In this document: in pieces, positions 5,494 to 8,353 of the stretch
Layout: every line of letters starts with the position of its first letter
Position numbering within the stretch: the first letter of the stretch is position 1
NCBI GenBank assembly: GCA_017939025.1
Contig: JAGBAI010000074.1
Location: forward strand, 1-8,353
Origin: Oscillospiraceae bacterium
GTDB lineage: Bacteria; Bacillota_A; Clostridia; Oscillospirales; Oscillospiraceae
Length of the DNA stretch: 8,353 bases
Direction of reading: 5' to 3'
Notes under the pieces: model-generated
Database searches by the model: none
The model's input: the letters and a program-made list of their open reading frames with translations, nothing else
What the model was told of the DNA's origin: nothing
Program-made: the position numbers and the translations under genes

Positions 5494-5522
5494 GTTACCT
5501 TTTATGGTAGAATGGCTATAAT
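5485..5522 (+). promoter_or_regulatory. Candidate promoter region for alr and the CapA-like gene
   Basis: Two overlapping options are visible: TTTACT (5485-5490) with TAGAAT (5508-5513), 17 bp apart; and TTGTTA (5492-5497) with a perfect TATAAT (5517-5522), 19 bp apart. The second would start transcription near 5529, giving a very short leader before the TTG at 5547. The -35 sequences overlap the T-tract of the preceding terminator. Confidence 0.6.
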
Positions 5523-5546
5523 TGCAATGTGTTAGGACTGATTCTC

Positions 5547-6710
5547 TTGAATTTTGACAGCACCCGGGTCAAGATCGACCTGGACGCCCTTTCCGATAAT
5601 TTTGATGCCATCCGAAAAAAGGCCGGTGTTCCTGTAATGGCGGTAGTCAAGGCCGATGCCTATGGTCACGGTGCCGTCCAGGTGGCCCGTCTGCTGGCGG
5701 ACAGGTGCGCCTTTTTCGGCGTCAGTTCCATGCTGGAAGCCATGGAGCTGCGTAAGGCCGGTCTGGAAAATCCCATCCTCATCCTGGGCAACACCCCGGT
5801 CAGCGCTTTTGAGACTGCCATCCGTGAAGATATCCGTCCTACCCTTTACCGGTATGAAGACGCCGCTTTTCTTTCTGAAACAGCAATGAAGCTGGGAAAA
5901 ACCGCCCGGTTCCATCTGGCGGTGGATACGGGCATGAGCCGCATCGGCTTCCAGGTGACCGATGACGATGCTGACCTGTGCGCAAAAATCGCCGGTCTTC
6001 CGGGATTGGAGGCTGAGGGTATTTTCAGCCATTTCGCAACAGCCGACTGCGAAAACCTGAGCCGCGCCAAGCGGCAGCGGGAGCTGTTCGACATTTTCTG
6101 TGCCATGCTGAAAACCCGTGGTGTAGAGATTCCCATCCGGCATCTGAACAACTCTGCCGGTCTGATGAATTTCGACCAACATTATAATATGGTTCGCTCC
6201 GGCATCGTCACCTACGGTATGTACCCCAGCGAAGAGGTGGACACCAGGCTTCTGCAATTGCGGCCCGCCCTCCAGTGGCTCAGCCGGGTGACCCATGTAA
6301 AGACGCTGCCACCCGGGCGGGAAATCAGCTACGGCGGCACCTACACCACCGAACAGGAGACAGTCGTCGCCACCATCCCCGTTGGCTACGCCGACGGTTA
6401 CCGCAGAAACCTTTCCGGGCGGTTTTATGTCCTGATCCGGGGCCAAAAAGCTCCTATCTTAGGCCGTATCTGCATGGATCAGCTGATGGTGGATGTGACG
6501 GATATCCCCGGTGTGATCCCCGGCGACCGGGTGACCCTGGTAGGCACCGACGGAGAAAATACCATCACCATGGAAGAAATTTCTGCTGTTGCAGACAGCT
6601 TCAACTATGAATTCGTCTGTGGTATCAGCCGCCGTGTACCGAGAGTCTATACCAGCGGCGGAAAAACCGTCCATACCGTTCACTATCTGACAGACGCTTT
6701 TGAAAAATAA
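5547..6710 (+). CDS. alr: Alanine racemase
   Basis: A PLP-dependent cytosolic enzyme interconverting L- and D-alanine, which supplies D-alanine for peptidoglycan. From a TTG start at 5547 it is 387 aa, normal for the family. AGGA (5534-5537) is 9 nt upstream of this TTG. A GTG at 5529 is in frame and adds six residues but has no ribosome-binding site and would be almost leaderless. The PLP lysine is Lys35 in AVVKADAYGHG, near the start of the TIM-barrel domain. The substrate-side loop HLAVDTGMSRIGF carries the conserved Arg. HLNNSAGLM is present too. The C-terminal beta domain has the catalytic tyrosine (about Tyr262) in EISYGGTY, then IPVGYADGYRR and GRICMDQLMVDVTD. The gene is followed after 16 bp by the CapA-like gene and is probably co-transcribed with it. 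Confidence 0.97.
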   Translation: MNFDSTRVKIDLDALSDNFDAIRKKAGVPVMAVVKADAYGHGAVQVARLLADRCAFFGVSSMLEAMELRKAGLENPILILGNTPVSAFETAIREDIRPTLYRYEDAAFLSETAMKLGKTARFHLAVDTGMSRIGFQVTDDDADLCAKIAGLPGLEAEGIFSHFATADCENLSRAKRQRELFDIFCAMLKTRGVEIPIRHLNNSAGLMNFDQHYNMVRSGIVTYGMYPSEEVDTRLLQLRPALQWLSRVTHVKTLPPGREISYGGTYTTEQETVVATIPVGYADGYRRNLSGRFYVLIRGQKAPILGRICMDQLMVDVTDIPGVIPGDRVTLVGTDGENTITMEEISAVADSFNYEFVCGISRRVPRVYTSGGKTVHTVHYLTDAFEK

Positions 6711-6726
6711 CCAAGGAGGAACGAAT

Positions 6727-8205
6727 ATGTCCAAGAATCCCAGACGGCTGGGCACTGCCGGCACCGTGATCATGACGCTGCTGATCCTGGCTCTGGTTGC
6801 TGCCACTGGATTTGTCATTTACCTGTGTGTGGATCTGGTCAACGCGGAACCGGATGTGCCGCAAAACACCGAGGCCATCGAAATGCCCACCGAAGCTCCT
6901 ACCGAGGCCGCTCCCACAGAAACCACCGTGCCTCCCACCACCGCACCCCCTGCGGAGCCGGAGACAGTCATTGCCACCGCCACCATCGCCACCCAGGGCG
7001 ACCTGCTGATGCACTCCCCTGTTTTCGGCAGCGCCCAGCAGAGCGACGGCAGCTACAACTTTGAAAACATTTTCAAATATTCCCGGGATCTGGTGGCTTC
7101 CTTCGACTACGCCATTGCCAATCTGGAGACTACCTTCGGCGGCCCCGAGCATCCCCATGTGGGCAATCAGAACTTCTGCTGTCCCGACGCTTTGGCCACC
7201 AATGCCAAGGAATACGGCTACGATATGTTCCTGACTGCCAATAACCACTCCGGCGACTCCATGGGCGACGGACTGATCCGCACACTGGATGTGACCCGGG
7301 CCGCAGGTCTTGCCACCCTGGGCTCCCAGTACCCCGGCGAAAACCGCTACTCCATCGTGGAGATCAACGGAATCAAGATCGGCATGGTGGCCTATACCTG
7401 GGCCTTCAGCGGCGACGGCAGCAAGTTCTCCCTGAACGGCCTGCTTGCCATCAAGGACGAAGGCCAGATGAACTATTTTACCAAGCAGAATCCCGACAAG
7501 CTGTACAATGAGCTTGGCCCCATTATGGAGGCCATGAAGGCGGAAGGTGCCGAAGCTACCATGCTCTTCATCCACTGGGGCGAGGAATACGACATCCACG
7601 AAAACGAAGCCCAGCGGAAAATGGCCCAGAAGATCTGTGACATCGGCTTCGACGTGATCGTCGGTGGCCACGCCCACGTTGTCCAGCCTATGGCTCTGCT
7701 GGAAAGCACTGTGGATCCGGGTCACAAGACCATGTGCATCTACTCCCTTGGCAACGCCGTATCCAACCAGCGCACCGGCGTCAGCGATAAATTCCCCAGA
7801 GGCTACACCGAAGACGGCATGTTCTTCACCGTGACCTTTGAAAAGTATTCTGACGGCAAGGTCTACCCTGCAGGCGTAGACGTGATCCCCACCTGGGTCA
7901 ACATGCACTCCAACAACGGCAAGCGGGAATATAACATTCTGCCTCTGCTGAAAGATCAGGAGGGCACCTGGCAGGAGACCTTCCAGATGAAGGACGATCA
8001 GTTCAACTCCGCCGTTAAATCCTGGGACCGTACTATGGGTGTCGTTGGCGAAGGTCTGGAAGCCTGCCGGAACTATCTGGCCCAGGCTAAGGCTGACCGG
8101 GAGCAGTATTACTACGATCTGGCGCACAATCCGGAAATGTTCGCCACAGAAGCCCCTGCGGAACCTGTGGAAACCACCCTCCAGGAAACCGTCCCGGCAG
8201 CATAA
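6727..8205 (+). CDS. CapA-family protein (poly-gamma-glutamate synthesis type), membrane anchored
   Basis: A 492-aa protein starting at ATG 6727, with AAGGAGG (6713-6719) 7 nt upstream. The basic N-terminus (KNPRRLG) and a single membrane helix at about 12-36 indicate a signal anchor with the rest outside the cell. A Thr/Pro/Glu-rich linker (about 48-80, repeated TEAPTEAAPTE-like units) leads to a PGA_cap/metallophosphatase-like domain (about 84-375). The motifs are in order: TQGDLLMHSP (Gly91-Asp92), NLETTFGG (Asn132, Glu134), TANNHSGDS (Asn172-Asn173-His174), FIHWGEEY (His284) and VGGHAHVVQPM (His315, His317). A C-terminal helical region ends in a second TEAPAEPVETT-like low-complexity tail. 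Family members are linked to capsular poly-gamma-glutamate, but many act on unknown envelope substrates. The link to alr suggests a cell-envelope role; no capB or capC genes are in view. Confidence 0.92.
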   Translation: MSKNPRRLGTAGTVIMTLLILALVAATGFVIYLCVDLVNAEPDVPQNTEAIEMPTEAPTEAAPTETTVPPTTAPPAEPETVIATATIATQGDLLMHSPVFGSAQQSDGSYNFENIFKYSRDLVASFDYAIANLETTFGGPEHPHVGNQNFCCPDALATNAKEYGYDMFLTANNHSGDSMGDGLIRTLDVTRAAGLATLGSQYPGENRYSIVEINGIKIGMVAYTWAFSGDGSKFSLNGLLAIKDEGQMNYFTKQNPDKLYNELGPIMEAMKAEGAEATMLFIHWGEEYDIHENEAQRKMAQKICDIGFDVIVGGHAHVVQPMALLESTVDPGHKTMCIYSLGNAVSNQRTGVSDKFPRGYTEDGMFFTVTFEKYSDGKVYPAGVDVIPTWVNMHSNNGKREYNILPLLKDQEGTWQETFQMKDDQFNSAVKSWDRTMGVVGEGLEACRNYLAQAKADREQYYYDLAHNPEMFATEAPAEPVETTLQETVPAA

Positions 8206-8261
8206 AAAAAACCAGGTTCTATGTCAATAGTTGGGGTAGAGCCAAAATGAAACATCTAAGG
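8206..8261 (+). other. Post-operon stretch with a small hairpin, possible insertion-sequence end
   Basis: After the stop codon, GGTTCTA (8215-8221) can pair with TAGAGCC (8237-8243) through one G-T pair, enclosing TGTCAATAGTTGGGG. The text from GGTTCTATGTCAATAGTTG onward reminded me of terminal inverted repeats of ISL3-like insertion sequences, but this is memory only and no transposase is visible in the window. Confidence 0.25.
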
Positions 8262-8295
8262 ATCGTGTCGGAGCGGCAGCTCCGGCACGATTTTT
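8262..8295 (+). terminator. Strong terminator after the alr / CapA-like operon
   Basis: A 13-bp stem (8262-8274 with 8279-8291, one G-T pair) around the loop GGCA is followed by TTTTT (8291-8295). It lies 57 bp past the stop codon. The remaining bases to 8353 show no gene. Confidence 0.92.
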
Positions 8296-8353
8296 ATGTA
8301 TTACAGAAGAGGATTCTCTTTCTGAAATTATTGAAGTTTCTCATACCAAAACA

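Noticed and set aside
6625..8127. A 500-codon antisense frame opposite the CapA-like gene, and similar antisense frames opposite alr, the phosphoribosyltransferase and the channel gene
   Set aside because: These are shadows caused by the GC-rich third positions of well-supported genes; they show no domain motifs or ribosome-binding sites.

Overview
The window looks like chromosomal DNA from an anaerobic, endospore-lineage Firmicute of the class Clostridia, probably Oscillospiraceae/Lachnospiraceae-like. The evidence is a fragment of a sporulation sigma factor of the SigK type, strong AAGGAGG ribosome-binding sites, Clostridia-style small mobile-element proteins, and moderately GC-rich housekeeping genes. 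No rRNA, tRNA or CRISPR array is visible.

Left part (1 to about 3200), a mobile or integrated region. A minus-strand gene runs off the left edge. It is preceded by three direct repeats phased at 11 bp. Next come an 89-aa plus-strand protein and a convergent minus-strand protein with two helix-turn-helix segments; the two share an excellent terminator. Beyond them lies a 48-codon fragment of sigK (region 2) with no sigK sequence on either side. One end stops at the Glu-Asn codons, which as I recall is where the Bacillus subtilis skin element splits sigK. The other end runs, in a different frame, into the 3' end of a 555-aa large serine recombinase. A 45-aa ORF sits just upstream of the recombinase and is probably co-transcribed with it. 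I read this as an integration hotspot in sigK that has been hit more than once or rearranged.

Middle (3184-3701), an intergenic stretch without a convincing gene. It is packed with at least seven stable hairpins and is bracketed by two near-identical 27-bp hairpin repeats.

Right part (3702-8353), ordinary chromosome. It holds a small MscS-family mechanosensitive channel (minus strand, consensus promoter). After a roughly 390-bp divergent intergenic region with further hairpins and an orphan terminator comes a phosphoribosyltransferase with its own promoter and terminator. Next is alr (alanine racemase), followed 16 bp later by a membrane-anchored CapA-type poly-gamma-glutamate synthesis/metallophosphatase protein. 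The last two probably form an operon that ends at a strong terminator near 8262-8295. This block fits cell-envelope and osmotic functions plus purine salvage.

The observation most worth following is the doubly truncated sigK fragment fused to the recombinase gene. The hairpin array and the small, easily missed ORF in front of the recombinase come next.
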